The notes under the pieces were generated by a model. It made no database searches. It was given only the letters and a program-made list of their open reading frames with translations, and was not told the origin of the DNA. A program made the position numbers and the translations under genes. From an uncultured Bacteroidia bacterium (GTDB lineage Bacteria; Bacteroidota; Bacteroidia; Bacteroidales; UBA932): a stretch of 64,000 bases of DNA. Where the stretch lies: the NCBI GenBank assembly GCA_902785785.1, contig CADAAA010000001.1, forward strand, positions 310,001 to 374,000, given 5' to 3'. Shown here one piece after another: positions 35,015 through 42,586 of this stretch; positions within the stretch are counted from its first letter, which is position 1, and each line of letters opens with the position of its first letter.

Positions 35015-35048
35015 CAATACCCTGCGGGTGAAATCCCGCAGGGTATTG
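35015..35048. terminator. hairpin downstream of M23/LysM gene
   Basis: CAATACCCTGCGGG, loop TGAAAT, CCCGCAGGGTATTG: a 14-bp perfect stem, 23 nt beyond the M23 stop; weak T-tract. The stem core CCCTGCGG is the same as in the terminator at 33285. Confidence 0.6.
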
Positions 35049-35070
35049 TTCAGCTATATTGAGCATGGGA

Positions 35071-36129
35071 TCAGTGGACCCGGAGGCGCTGCCCGATGCG
35101 CAGGGTAGTGGTCTGCTTGATACCGTTCCAGGCGCAAAGCTGGCGCACCGTAGTGTGATAACGGACCGCCAGGGCGCCGAGCGTATCGCCAGACTTGATA
35201 GTGTGGAACTGGCGGGCGGCCTGCTCGGCGGCTTTCTTGGCCTCTGCTTCGCGGTCCTCGACCTCGGCCAGCAGGATGTCCTCCTCTTCCTGCTCGGACT
35301 CGGGGACGTAGTTGCTGTTCTCGTTGAGGTAGCGCTTGTTTAGGGTGAAGACGCCGCTGCGCAGCGTGCCGGTCTCGAAGTCTATCAGCCATTCGGGGTC
35401 GAAGGCATAGCCCATGTACCGTGTCTCGAAATGCAGGTGCGGGCCGCTGGAGCGGCCTGTGGAGCCGCCCAGGCCGATGATGTCACCGGCACTGACCCAG
35501 TCGCCTTCCTTGACGTTGCGGGCGGAGAGATGGCCGTAGGCCGTCTCGAGGCCGTTCTCGTGGCGGATGACGATGAGGTTGCCGTAGCCGCGGGACCAGT
35601 CGGAGACGCGTACCTTGCCGGCGAAGGCGGCGCGGATCGGATCACCGGTCTTGAGCGGCAGGTCGCAGCCTTGATGACGGCGTTTGTGACGGAAGCCGAA
35701 CTTGGAGAAGACCTTGACCTGGTTGGGGCAGCAGAAGTCGGTAGGATTGTCGATCAGCCAGAGCGTGACCTTGTCCGGTAGCGACTTGAAGTCGACTCCG
35801 TAGGGGTCCATGGACTGGTTGTCCCAGTTCTTGGTGAAATAGTCTTCCTGCTTGAGGAGATTGCCGTCCTTGACGTATTTCCATGTATTGTCGCTGTAAA
35901 GGACGAGCTTTACGAGAGGGTTGGCGGTATCGAGGGTATCGATGGCTCCGGCATTGCTGGGAATCATCGACCTTACGGGCTGGAGGAGCGGCCTGGGGAT
36001 GAGGAGCTCCGCCTGGGATTTGGTGAACTTAGGACGCTGCGGGACGTTCTCCTCCATGGGAGCCATCTGCGCGTATACTGCCGTTCCGGCCAGCAAGAGC
36101 ATCACTGCCAGTGCTTTTCTTAATGACAT
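35071..36129 (-). CDS. M23 metallopeptidase with C-terminal LysM
   Basis: 352 residues, exported (MSLRKALAVMLLLAGTAVYAQ). LytM-type endopeptidase that cuts peptidoglycan cross-links: zinc ligands in HQGCD (about 153-157), and the HLHFE motif at about 232-236 are both intact. A Glu/Ala-rich linker (EQEEEDILLAEVEDREA) leads to a LysM domain at about 305-350 (HTIKSGDTLGALAVRYH). The module order (peptidase then LysM) suits a wall-bound hydrolase. It is 16 nt downstream of the phosphohexomutase gene on the same strand. Confidence 0.93.
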   Translation of the reverse strand: MSLRKALAVMLLLAGTAVYAQMAPMEENVPQRPKFTKSQAELLIPRPLLQPVRSMIPSNAGAIDTLDTANPLVKLVLYSDNTWKYVKDGNLLKQEDYFTKNWDNQSMDPYGVDFKSLPDKVTLWLIDNPTDFCCPNQVKVFSKFGFRHKRRHQGCDLPLKTGDPIRAAFAGKVRVSDWSRGYGNLIVIRHENGLETAYGHLSARNVKEGDWVSAGDIIGLGGSTGRSSGPHLHFETRYMGYAFDPEWLIDFETGTLRSGVFTLNKRYLNENSNYVPESEQEEEDILLAEVEDREAEAKKAAEQAARQFHTIKSGDTLGALAVRYHTTVRQLCAWNGIKQTTTLRIGQRLRVH

Positions 36130-36145
36130 AAAGAGTTGGTTTTAG

Positions 36146-37507
36146 TTACACGATGGCGTCGAAACGCCTTATCAGGAGATCCTTGGCCTCCGCAACCTTC
36201 TTCTGGAGAAGCTCTTCGGAGGAAGCCTCGCAGATGAAACGGAGGTAGGGCTCGGTGTTGGAAGGACGGATGTTGAACCACCAGTCGGGGAACTCGACGC
36301 GGTAGCCGTCGAAGTCCATGAAGGCAGTGGCTTTCTCCTGGGCCATGAAGTGCTCCTTGACTGCGTCCATGGCGCCCTTCTTGTCCTCGAGCTTGAAGTT
36401 GATCTCTCCTGAATTCTGGTATTTGGCAATGGAGGCGATGGCCTCGCTCAGAGTAATGCCTTCCTTCTTGAGTGCAGCGACGATGCGGAGCACGATCATC
36501 GATGCGAGCAGGCCGCTGTCGGAGTAGAAGAAATCCTTGAAATAGTAATGGCCGGCGAGCTCGCCGCCCCACAGGCCGTCGATCTCGCGGAGCTTGGGGG
36601 CCGCGAAGGCGCGGCCGACGCGCCAGGTATAGAGCTCCACGCCGAACTGGGCGAGGAACTCGCCCACGGCCTTGGAGCTGCGGATCTCCTGGAGGACGCG
36701 CGGAGCCTTCTCGCCGCGCTCCTTGATGAAGTACTCGGACATCAGGGCGATAACGAGGTCGGGAGCCACGAACTGGGACTTCTCGTCCACGAACATCACG
36801 CGGTCGGCGTCGCCGTCATAGATGACGCCGACATCGGCCTTCTCGCGGGCGACGAGTTCCTTGAGCGGCTCGACGTTCTTGGCCACGAGCGGGTTGGGCT
36901 CGTGGTTCGGGAAACGGCCGTCGATCTCGTCGAAGATGTAGGCGGGGCCGTCGCCGAAGACCTTCCTGGCGAACAGGCATGACATGCCGTTCGACAGGTC
37001 GAAGGCGACCTTCAAGCCGCTGTAGTCGCCCTTGAACTTCATCATGAAGTCGAGGTAGTCGTTGAGGATCTCCATCTCGTGGACCTCGCCCTTCCGGACG
37101 GCGGGAGGTGTCGGGCGTCCCTCGTCAATCCACTGCTTGATCAGCCCGAGGCCGGTGTCGAATCCGACCGGAAGGGCGTTCTCGCGCGAGACCTTCATGC
37201 CGTTGTACTCGGCGGGGTTGTGCGATGCCGTGATCTGTACCGAGGCCTTGAAGCCGTAATTGGCCGTGCCGAAATACACCAGCGGCGTGCTGCTCAGGCC
37301 GATGTCGTAAACATCGGCTCCGGCATCCGTGATACCCTCAAGCAGGGCGTCGTGGATCTCCTTCGAGGAGACGCGGCAGTCGCGTCCCACAAGTACCTTT
37401 TCGGCTCCGAGGAGTCCGGGGATGAAATAACCTACCTTGTAGGCTGTCTCCTTGTCGAAATCCACACCGTAGATTCCGCGTATGTCGTATGCGTGAAATG
37501 CTCCCAT
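36146..37507 (-). CDS. phosphomannomutase/phosphoglucomutase
   Basis: 453 residues. Cytoplasmic hexose phosphate mutase for exopolysaccharide/LPS sugar supply. The phosphoserine loop TASHNPAEYNG near 97, metal loop DGDADR near 230 and the phosphate-binding RPSNTEPYLRF near 415 are all present, and the start is AYDIRGIYGVDF. Phosphomannomutase or phosphoglucomutase specificity cannot be separated here. The minus-strand TATCTTTG at 37575-37568 could be its -7 box, divergent from ilvE. Confidence 0.94.
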   Translation of the reverse strand: MGAFHAYDIRGIYGVDFDKETAYKVGYFIPGLLGAEKVLVGRDCRVSSKEIHDALLEGITDAGADVYDIGLSSTPLVYFGTANYGFKASVQITASHNPAEYNGMKVSRENALPVGFDTGLGLIKQWIDEGRPTPPAVRKGEVHEMEILNDYLDFMMKFKGDYSGLKVAFDLSNGMSCLFARKVFGDGPAYIFDEIDGRFPNHEPNPLVAKNVEPLKELVAREKADVGVIYDGDADRVMFVDEKSQFVAPDLVIALMSEYFIKERGEKAPRVLQEIRSSKAVGEFLAQFGVELYTWRVGRAFAAPKLREIDGLWGGELAGHYYFKDFFYSDSGLLASMIVLRIVAALKKEGITLSEAIASIAKYQNSGEINFKLEDKKGAMDAVKEHFMAQEKATAFMDFDGYRVEFPDWWFNIRPSNTEPYLRFICEASSEELLQKKVAEAKDLLIRRFDAIV

Positions 37508-37592
37508 AAGTAAAATGGCTGATAAGAGTGTTCCGATATGCCGCCGTATATTTTCCGGCGCGTCCTACAAAGATACAAAAATTATTCCTTGC

Positions 37593-37624
37593 TTTGCTTT
37601 TATTCCTCCGGTTTGTTATATTTG
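37593..37624 (+). promoter_or_regulatory. sigma-ABfr promoter of ilvE
   Basis: TTTG (37593-37596), 20 nt, TATATTTG (37617-37624), 30 nt before the ATG. It is among the best housekeeping matches in the window. Confidence 0.8.
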
Positions 37625-37654
37625 TAGATACTTAACAACTAAATTCACGATATT

Positions 37655-38695
37655 ATGTCCAAGATTGACTGGGATTCCCTGGGATTTGACGCATACCGCA
37701 CCAGGACGGTGGTCAAGTCGCACTTCAAGGACGGCGCGTGGTCGCCTGTCGAATCAACCGAAACGTTCTCCTTCACCCTCGACCCGTTCGCACAGGTCAA
37801 CCATTACGCGATCTCCTGCTTCGAAGGCCTCAAGGCCTTCACGCAGAAAGACGGCAAGGTCGTTATCTTCCGTCCGGAAGAGAACGCCCGCCGCATGAAG
37901 CGTACCGCCGACTATCTCGGCATGCCGTGCCCCTCGGAGGAGATGTTCATCAAGATGTGCGAGGACTGTATCAAGGGCAATCTCGAGTTCCTTCCCCCTT
38001 ACGGCCACAAGGCGTCGCTGTACCTGCGCCCGCTGCTCTTCGGAGTGCACCCTCAGATGCAGCTTGTACCGTATCCTGAGGCCGTTTTCGCCGTGATGTG
38101 CGCCCCTGCGGGCTCTTACTACGGCGAGCATCTACGCACCTTCACCGCCGTGATCCCCGGTGACTTCGACCGTGCCGCTCCCCACGGCTCCGGCAGCTAC
38201 AAGGTTGGCGCCAACTACGCAGCTACCTTCCGCCCGTACAAGATGGCCCATGACCAGGGCTATACCGAGCTCCTGTTCCTCAACTCCGGTACCCGTGAGT
38301 TCGTGGACGAGTTCGGCTCATCCAACTTCTTCGGCATCAAGGACAACAAATACATCACCCCGCTCTCGGACAGCGTGCTGCCGTCCATCACCAACAAGAG
38401 CCTGCAGACGGTCGCCGAGGACCTCGGCATGACCGTCGAGAAGCGCCCCATACCTCTTGACGAGCTCGATACCTTCGAGGAGGCCGGCGCCTGCGGTACG
38501 GCTGTCGTCATCACGCCTATGGCGCGCATCGACATCAAGCCCGTGCTCGGCGCGGAGGAGGTTACCAGGAGCTTCATCTTCCGTCCTGACAATACTGTCG
38601 GACCTGCCTGCAACGCCCTCTACAAGCGTCTCACCGGCATCCAGTTCGGCGAGATCGAGGACACCCACGGCTGGTGCCATAAGGTCGATCTCTAA
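37655..38695 (+). CDS. ilvE: branched-chain amino acid aminotransferase
   Basis: 346 residues, fold-type IV PLP enzyme. Interconverts Leu, Ile, Val with their 2-oxoacids, using glutamate/2-oxoglutarate. The PLP lysine is in GSYKVGANYA (about residue 184), the Arg-rich ENARRMKRTADYL lies near 78-90, and SSNFFGI near 223. This length is the type II subgroup. It is followed 24 nt later by lpdA. The glutamate cycle links it to gdhA at 19058. Cytoplasmic. Confidence 0.95.
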   Translation: MSKIDWDSLGFDAYRTRTVVKSHFKDGAWSPVESTETFSFTLDPFAQVNHYAISCFEGLKAFTQKDGKVVIFRPEENARRMKRTADYLGMPCPSEEMFIKMCEDCIKGNLEFLPPYGHKASLYLRPLLFGVHPQMQLVPYPEAVFAVMCAPAGSYYGEHLRTFTAVIPGDFDRAAPHGSGSYKVGANYAATFRPYKMAHDQGYTELLFLNSGTREFVDEFGSSNFFGIKDNKYITPLSDSVLPSITNKSLQTVAEDLGMTVEKRPIPLDELDTFEEAGACGTAVVITPMARIDIKPVLGAEEVTRSFIFRPDNTVGPACNALYKRLTGIQFGEIEDTHGWCHKVDL

Positions 38696-38719
38696 GCCTT
38701 ATCATACTGGACTCTTTTT

Positions 38720-40096
38720 ATGTACGATCTAGCGATTATCGGAGGCGGGCCGGGCGGATATACCGCGGCGGAGCGCGCTGGCGCGGCCGGACTGTCCGTC
38801 GTGCTGTTTGAGAAGAATGAACTCGGCGGAGTTTGCCTCAACGAGGGGTGTATCCCCACCAAGACTCTTCTCTATAGTGCCAAGGTATTTGACTATGCCA
38901 GGCATGCTGACCTTTATGGTGTTAGCGTGGAAGGTGCTTCCTTCGATTATTCCAAGATACTCAAACGCAAGACCAAGGTCGTGCGGAAACTTGTCGGAGG
39001 CGTCAAGCTGAAGATGAAGAACTCCGGAGTGACCGTTGTCGGCGGGGAGGCAGTCATCGCGGGGTCTGTGGCCGGAGGTTTCGTCGTTTCGTGTGGCGGG
39101 ACTGAGTACGTTGCAAGCAGGCTCTTGATCTGCACTGGTTCCGAGGCGGTCGTGCCGCCCATACCCGGTATCAAGGAGGCAGGCGATGTCATCGTTACCA
39201 ACCGCGAGATACTGGCTCTGGAAGAGCCTCCGGCAGAGCTCGTCGTCATAGGCGGCGGCGTCATCGGGATGGAGTTCGCCAGTTTCTTCAATAGCATCGG
39301 TTCAAAGGTCACGGTAATCGAAATGATGCCGAAGATACTCGGTCCGATGGATTCCGAGATAAGCGAACTCCTTCAGAAGCAGTATGCCAAGAAAGGAGTC
39401 GAGTTCCGCCTTGGCTGCAAGGTCACAGGAATAGAAGGGGACACCGTGGTGTACGAGGATCCCGAAGGGAATGTCTGCCGGGTTCACGGGGACAAGATAC
39501 TCGTCTCCGTGGGCCGGCGGGCCCGCCTGGAGGGCTACGGGCTGGAGACGCTGGGCGTCTCCCTCGCCCTTACGCCCGCCGGCCGCCCTTACGGTATCAA
39601 GGTGGACGACCGCATGCGGACCGACGTGCCGGGTGTCTACGCCGCCGGTGATGCGACGGGATTCTCCCTGCTTGCGCATACCGCAGTCCGCGAGGCCGAG
39701 GTGGCCGTCAACGATATCCTCGGACGTGACGACAAGATGAGCTATAAAGCCATTCCTGGAGTTGTCTATACCAATCCAGAAGTGGCCGGAGTCGGACTCA
39801 CGCAGGACGAGGCTGCCAGGAAAGGCATCGATGTCACGGTCCTCAAGCTCCCAATGGCTTATTCCGGTCGCTTCGTGGCGGAGAATGAAAGGGGAGAGGG
39901 TCTTTGCAAGATACTTGTTTGCCCCTCGAGCCATGAAGTCCTTGGAGTTCACATGCTCGGGAATCCTTCCTCGGAGATGATCCACAGCGCCTGCATCGCC
40001 ATCGAGCAGGGTATGACGGTGGAGCAGTTGAAAGAGGTTGTATTCCCTCACCCCACAGTATCGGAAATCATAAAAGAGACGGTGTTCACATTGTAA
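38720..40096 (+). CDS. lpdA: dihydrolipoyl dehydrogenase
   Basis: 458 residues. FAD enzyme that reoxidises dihydrolipoyl groups of oxoacid dehydrogenases or glycine cleavage. GGGPGGYTAAERAG at the N-terminus binds FAD; redox cysteines are in GGVCLNEGCIPTK (about 37-49); the second Rossmann motif VIGGGVIGMEF is near 175; the catalytic His-Glu pair lies in FPHPTVSEIIKE at the end. No E1/E2 genes are next to it; ilvE upstream might feed a branched-chain oxoacid pathway. Confidence 0.95.
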   Translation: MYDLAIIGGGPGGYTAAERAGAAGLSVVLFEKNELGGVCLNEGCIPTKTLLYSAKVFDYARHADLYGVSVEGASFDYSKILKRKTKVVRKLVGGVKLKMKNSGVTVVGGEAVIAGSVAGGFVVSCGGTEYVASRLLICTGSEAVVPPIPGIKEAGDVIVTNREILALEEPPAELVVIGGGVIGMEFASFFNSIGSKVTVIEMMPKILGPMDSEISELLQKQYAKKGVEFRLGCKVTGIEGDTVVYEDPEGNVCRVHGDKILVSVGRRARLEGYGLETLGVSLALTPAGRPYGIKVDDRMRTDVPGVYAAGDATGFSLLAHTAVREAEVAVNDILGRDDKMSYKAIPGVVYTNPEVAGVGLTQDEAARKGIDVTVLKLPMAYSGRFVAENERGEGLCKILVCPSSHEVLGVHMLGNPSSEMIHSACIAIEQGMTVEQLKEVVFPHPTVSEIIKETVFTL

Positions 40097-40102
40097 TACG
40101 GA

Positions 40103-40133
40103 AAAGGCGGTACGGAGCGTACCGCCTTTCTTT
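40103..40133. terminator. rho-independent terminator between lpdA and convergent thioredoxin gene
   Basis: AAAGGCGGTACG, loop GAG, CGTACCGCCTTT, then CTTT. It lies 7 nt after the lpdA stop, probably acting in both directions. Confidence 0.85.
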
Positions 40134-40746
40134 ATAGCAATTCCTGAAGGGTCGAGTATATCTGCTCGCCACGCAGTCCGCGTTTCAGTATCGTGCCGTC
40201 CGGCGCGAAAAGGATCAGGTGCGGGATGGTCGCGACTCCGTACAGTTCGACGGGGATCTTCTGCGCGTCAAGTATCTGGTTCCAAGGCATGTCCAGCTCG
40301 GACAGAGCCTTGACCGTATCCTCCCTCTTGTCGCTGCAGGCGATGCTGACAACGTCGAACCTGTCGCCCTTGAATGCGTCGTAGGCTTTGCGTATGGCAG
40401 GGATCTCGGCCTTGCAGGGACCGCACCATGATGCCCAGTGGTCGAGCAGGATGTATTTACCCTTGACGGTATAGTCGAGGAACATCTTGCCTGGCGCAGT
40501 GTTGCTCAGGATAGAGATAGTCTTGTAGTCATTTGCGACATAGCGGAAGCTCTTGACCATGTCTGAGGTTTCGTTGTACAGTCTCATGAAACGTGCCGTA
40601 TCCTTGTAGGCCATGTCGTCGAGCGCCAGGGCGCCCACGAGGTTGTCAGGCCATGCCCGTACGACGGAGTCGGCCAGCGCCACCTGGAGTGCGGCGTACT
40701 TCTCGTTCAGGCGGTCCCATTCGTCGCTGAAATCCTTCGGACTCAT
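40132..40746 (-). CDS. TlpA/ResA-type thioredoxin domain, C-terminal part of a split gene
   Basis: 204 residues as called. The first 80 residues are the helical middle region usual in DUF4369-TlpA proteins (FSDEWDRLNEKYAALQ), then an AhpC/TlpA thioredoxin fold with active-site cysteines 108 and 111 in WASWCGPCKAE. No signal peptide, though the enzyme family works in the periplasm. The missing export signal and DUF4369 domain are in the gene just upstream (40743-41042), overlapping by 4 nt in another frame. Joined, they make a normal protein of about 300 residues, so a frameshift near 40745 is the simplest reading. Confidence 0.75.
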   Translation of the reverse strand: MSPKDFSDEWDRLNEKYAALQVALADSVVRAWPDNLVGALALDDMAYKDTARFMRLYNETSDMVKSFRYVANDYKTISILSNTAPGKMFLDYTVKGKYILLDHWASWCGPCKAEIPAIRKAYDAFKGDRFDVVSIACSDKREDTVKALSELDMPWNQILDAQKIPVELYGVATIPHLILFAPDGTILKRGLRGEQIYSTLQELL

Positions 40747-41042
40747 CTCCGACTGGCGGTCCTCTCGTCGAGGTCCGCCTTGATGGTTCCGGGCTCGAGG
40801 ATGACGTGGACGCGGTCGTTTCCGTGTCCGACATAGGCAAAAACGCCCTCGTCAGCCTGTCCGGTGAAAGAGAATGCGTTGTCCTTCACCGTGGTGACGG
40901 CGAGGGTATCGTTGCCCGCGACGTCGATAAGGTAGATGTCCGTCCCGTCGGGGGCGGTATACACGGCTTCTATGTTGTACTTGTTGTTGCCGCACGAGAT
41001 GCATGCTGCGATGCAAAGGAAACTGAGAAATACTTTTTTCAT
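40743..41042 (-). CDS. DUF4369 lipoprotein N-terminal part, split from thioredoxin gene
   Basis: 99 residues. MKKVFLSFLCIAACISC is a lipoprotein signal; the rest (GTDIYLIDVAGNDTLAV, ILEPGTIKADLDERT) is the DUF4369 domain that normally precedes the TlpA thioredoxin domain. The frame stops at SRR just where the partner would begin its loop. The stop overlaps the ATG of the thioredoxin ORF (ATGA), so true coupling of two genes cannot be excluded, but then the thioredoxin half would stay in the cytoplasm. Its own ATG overlaps the upstream DUF1460 stop, also ATGA. Confidence 0.72.
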   Translation of the reverse strand: MKKVFLSFLCIAACISCGNNKYNIEAVYTAPDGTDIYLIDVAGNDTLAVTTVKDNAFSFTGQADEGVFAYVGHGNDRVHVILEPGTIKADLDERTASRR

Positions 41043-41911
41043 CGTTGGAATGCTTGTGGTCTGAGGACCTGGATGCCGGTGACGGAGGACCGGGCTGCCA
41101 GGTACTCGGGCAGTGTACGGGAGTCGATGACCACTTTCATGGGTCCGGTGGAGGCGTGTAGAAGACGGACTGCGCCGTTCTCCACGACTGCCATCATCAC
41201 GTGTGAGATGTCAAGGCCTTTGACTGAAGTCACGAGACAGATTATATCTCCGGAGCGGATGCCGTCCAGGGCATCTCCGAGCCGGATTTTGGGAATGTAG
41301 TAGCGGGGAACCGAATTGATCCTGTCCTCCGCTTCGCGGATAGCGGCGACATCGTCCATCAGCGGGTAGGAATCGGGATGGGAGGACATGTAGTTTATCG
41401 GGTGGTCGAGCTTTATCCCACCGAGTTCCTGCGTGACATTTCTCAGTGCGCCCCGGACCTCTCCCTGCATGCCCCATTCGGTGGTATAATGCAGTCGGTC
41501 TGCATAAGACTCCACGCATCCGTCGCGGTACCGGCTTTGTCTGACCTCGTTTGCAAATGTCCGGAAATCACCGCCTTGTGCAGCCGTCCGAGCCAATGCC
41601 AGGCAGGCCTCCACGAAAAGGATGCAGTCGGTGCGTGTCAGGTAAATGCGCAGCTGTTCGCCGGGAGTCTCATCTAACGTCCCCGCCACGTAAGGCTGCC
41701 CTTCCAGGGCTTTTCCGGCGCGGACCATCAACGCGGGGACCGGCTCAGCGGAGTGCGGAGCCAGCTCCGCCAGGATCCGCTCCGCCAGGAGCGAGTCCGC
41801 CGGGCCGGTCACCCAGAAGGGGACCTCCGGCCCGGCCTGCCCAGCCTGCCGGTTTTGCCCGCAGGCCAGCAGCGGCAACAGCACCAGAACTACCGTCATC
41901 CATCGTCTCAT
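41039..41911 (-). CDS. DUF1460 N-acetylmuramoyl-L-alanine amidase-like protein
   Basis: 290 residues from ATG 41911 (MRRWMTVVLVLLPLLACGQ, signal with a lipobox-like LLAC). NlpC/P60-like cysteine fold: catalytic-type DCILFVEACLAL near 105, and SHVMMAVVENGAVRLLHAS near 245-263. The family is a cell-wall amidase found in Bacteroidetes. An in-frame start at 42007 would add 32 residues that do not look like a signal. TATATTTG on the minus strand (41923-41916) is too close to the ATG to be a confident promoter. It overlaps the DUF4369 gene by 4 nt. Confidence 0.85.
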   Translation of the reverse strand: MRRWMTVVLVLLPLLACGQNRQAGQAGPEVPFWVTGPADSLLAERILAELAPHSAEPVPALMVRAGKALEGQPYVAGTLDETPGEQLRIYLTRTDCILFVEACLALARTAAQGGDFRTFANEVRQSRYRDGCVESYADRLHYTTEWGMQGEVRGALRNVTQELGGIKLDHPINYMSSHPDSYPLMDDVAAIREAEDRINSVPRYYIPKIRLGDALDGIRSGDIICLVTSVKGLDISHVMMAVVENGAVRLLHASTGPMKVVIDSRTLPEYLAARSSVTGIQVLRPQAFQR

Positions 41912-41983
41912 ACTACAAATATACGCATTTTGCCCATAACCTTCGAACAGCGGGAAGCTATATGTGATTCTATGGAAAATCGT

Positions 41984-41991
41984 TATATTTG
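41984..41991 (+). promoter_or_regulatory. -7 box before FMN-split-barrel lipoprotein
   Basis: TATATTTG, 24 nt before the ATG at 42016; no exact TTTG at -33. Confidence 0.5.
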
Positions 41992-42015
41992 TACAAAAGA
42001 AAAACAAACCTGATT

Positions 42016-42546
42016 ATGAAGCATTTTATCTTTCTGGCGGCTGCGGCGATGATGCTTGCCGTTGCATGCAATACCAACACTTCCGCCCCGGCTGCGGACC
42101 AAACCACTCCGGCTACCACCATGCTTACACCTACTACTCCCAATCCTGAAAACGCTGCCATCGCGCAGGAGTTCCTGAAGAAATGCGGTACCTACTATCT
42201 CGCCACAGTAGAAGGCGACCAACCGCGCGTACGTCCTTTCGGCACTGCCGAGATCATCGACGGAAAGCTTTACATCCAGACAGGAAAGGTCAAGAACGTT
42301 TACAAGCAGCTTCTCGCCAACCCCAAGGCCGAGATCTGCGGATACTCCGGTATGGAGTGGATACGTATCTCCTGCGAACTTATTCCCGACGACACAGTCG
42401 AGGCCAAGAAAGCGATGCTTGACAAGAATCCTTCCCTGCGTGGTATGTACAGTGAGACCGATGACAACACCATCGTCCTCTATTGCCGCAACGCCCACGC
42501 AACGATCAGCTCTTTCACCGGCGAGCCGAGGTCGTTCGAATTCTAG
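42016..42546 (+). CDS. FMN split-barrel (pyridoxamine-phosphate-oxidase-like) lipoprotein
   Basis: 176 residues from ATG 42016 (the longer ATG 41989 start has no signal advantage). A signal with lipobox AVAC (Cys 18) precedes a Thr/Pro/Ala-rich spacer (about 20-47) and a PNPOx-like domain (about 50-176): YYLATVEGDQPRVRPFGTAE and LYIQTGKVKNVYKQL are typical FMN-contact segments, as in general stress flavoproteins. Lipid-anchored members are unusual, as most of the family is cytoplasmic; whether FMN is loaded is unknown. Next to GH43 on the same strand, but with its own promoter box, so probably independent. Confidence 0.82.
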   Translation: MKHFIFLAAAAMMLAVACNTNTSAPAADQTTPATTMLTPTTPNPENAAIAQEFLKKCGTYYLATVEGDQPRVRPFGTAEIIDGKLYIQTGKVKNVYKQLLANPKAEICGYSGMEWIRISCELIPDDTVEAKKAMLDKNPSLRGMYSETDDNTIVLYCRNAHATISSFTGEPRSFEF

Positions 42547-42555
42547 TAATAATGC

Positions 42556-42563
42556 TATATTTG
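42556..42563 (+). promoter_or_regulatory. -7 box of GH43 gene
   Basis: TATATTTG, 23 nt before the ATG; no exact TTTG at -33 (TTCG at 42535). Confidence 0.5.
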
Positions 42564-42586
42564 TGTAAAACCAATAAACTGCAGTC

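Noticed and set aside
41916-41923. Minus-strand TATATTTG as the DUF1460 promoter
   Set aside because: It lies only 5 nt before the chosen ATG, so it would make a near-leaderless transcript; not supported enough to list.
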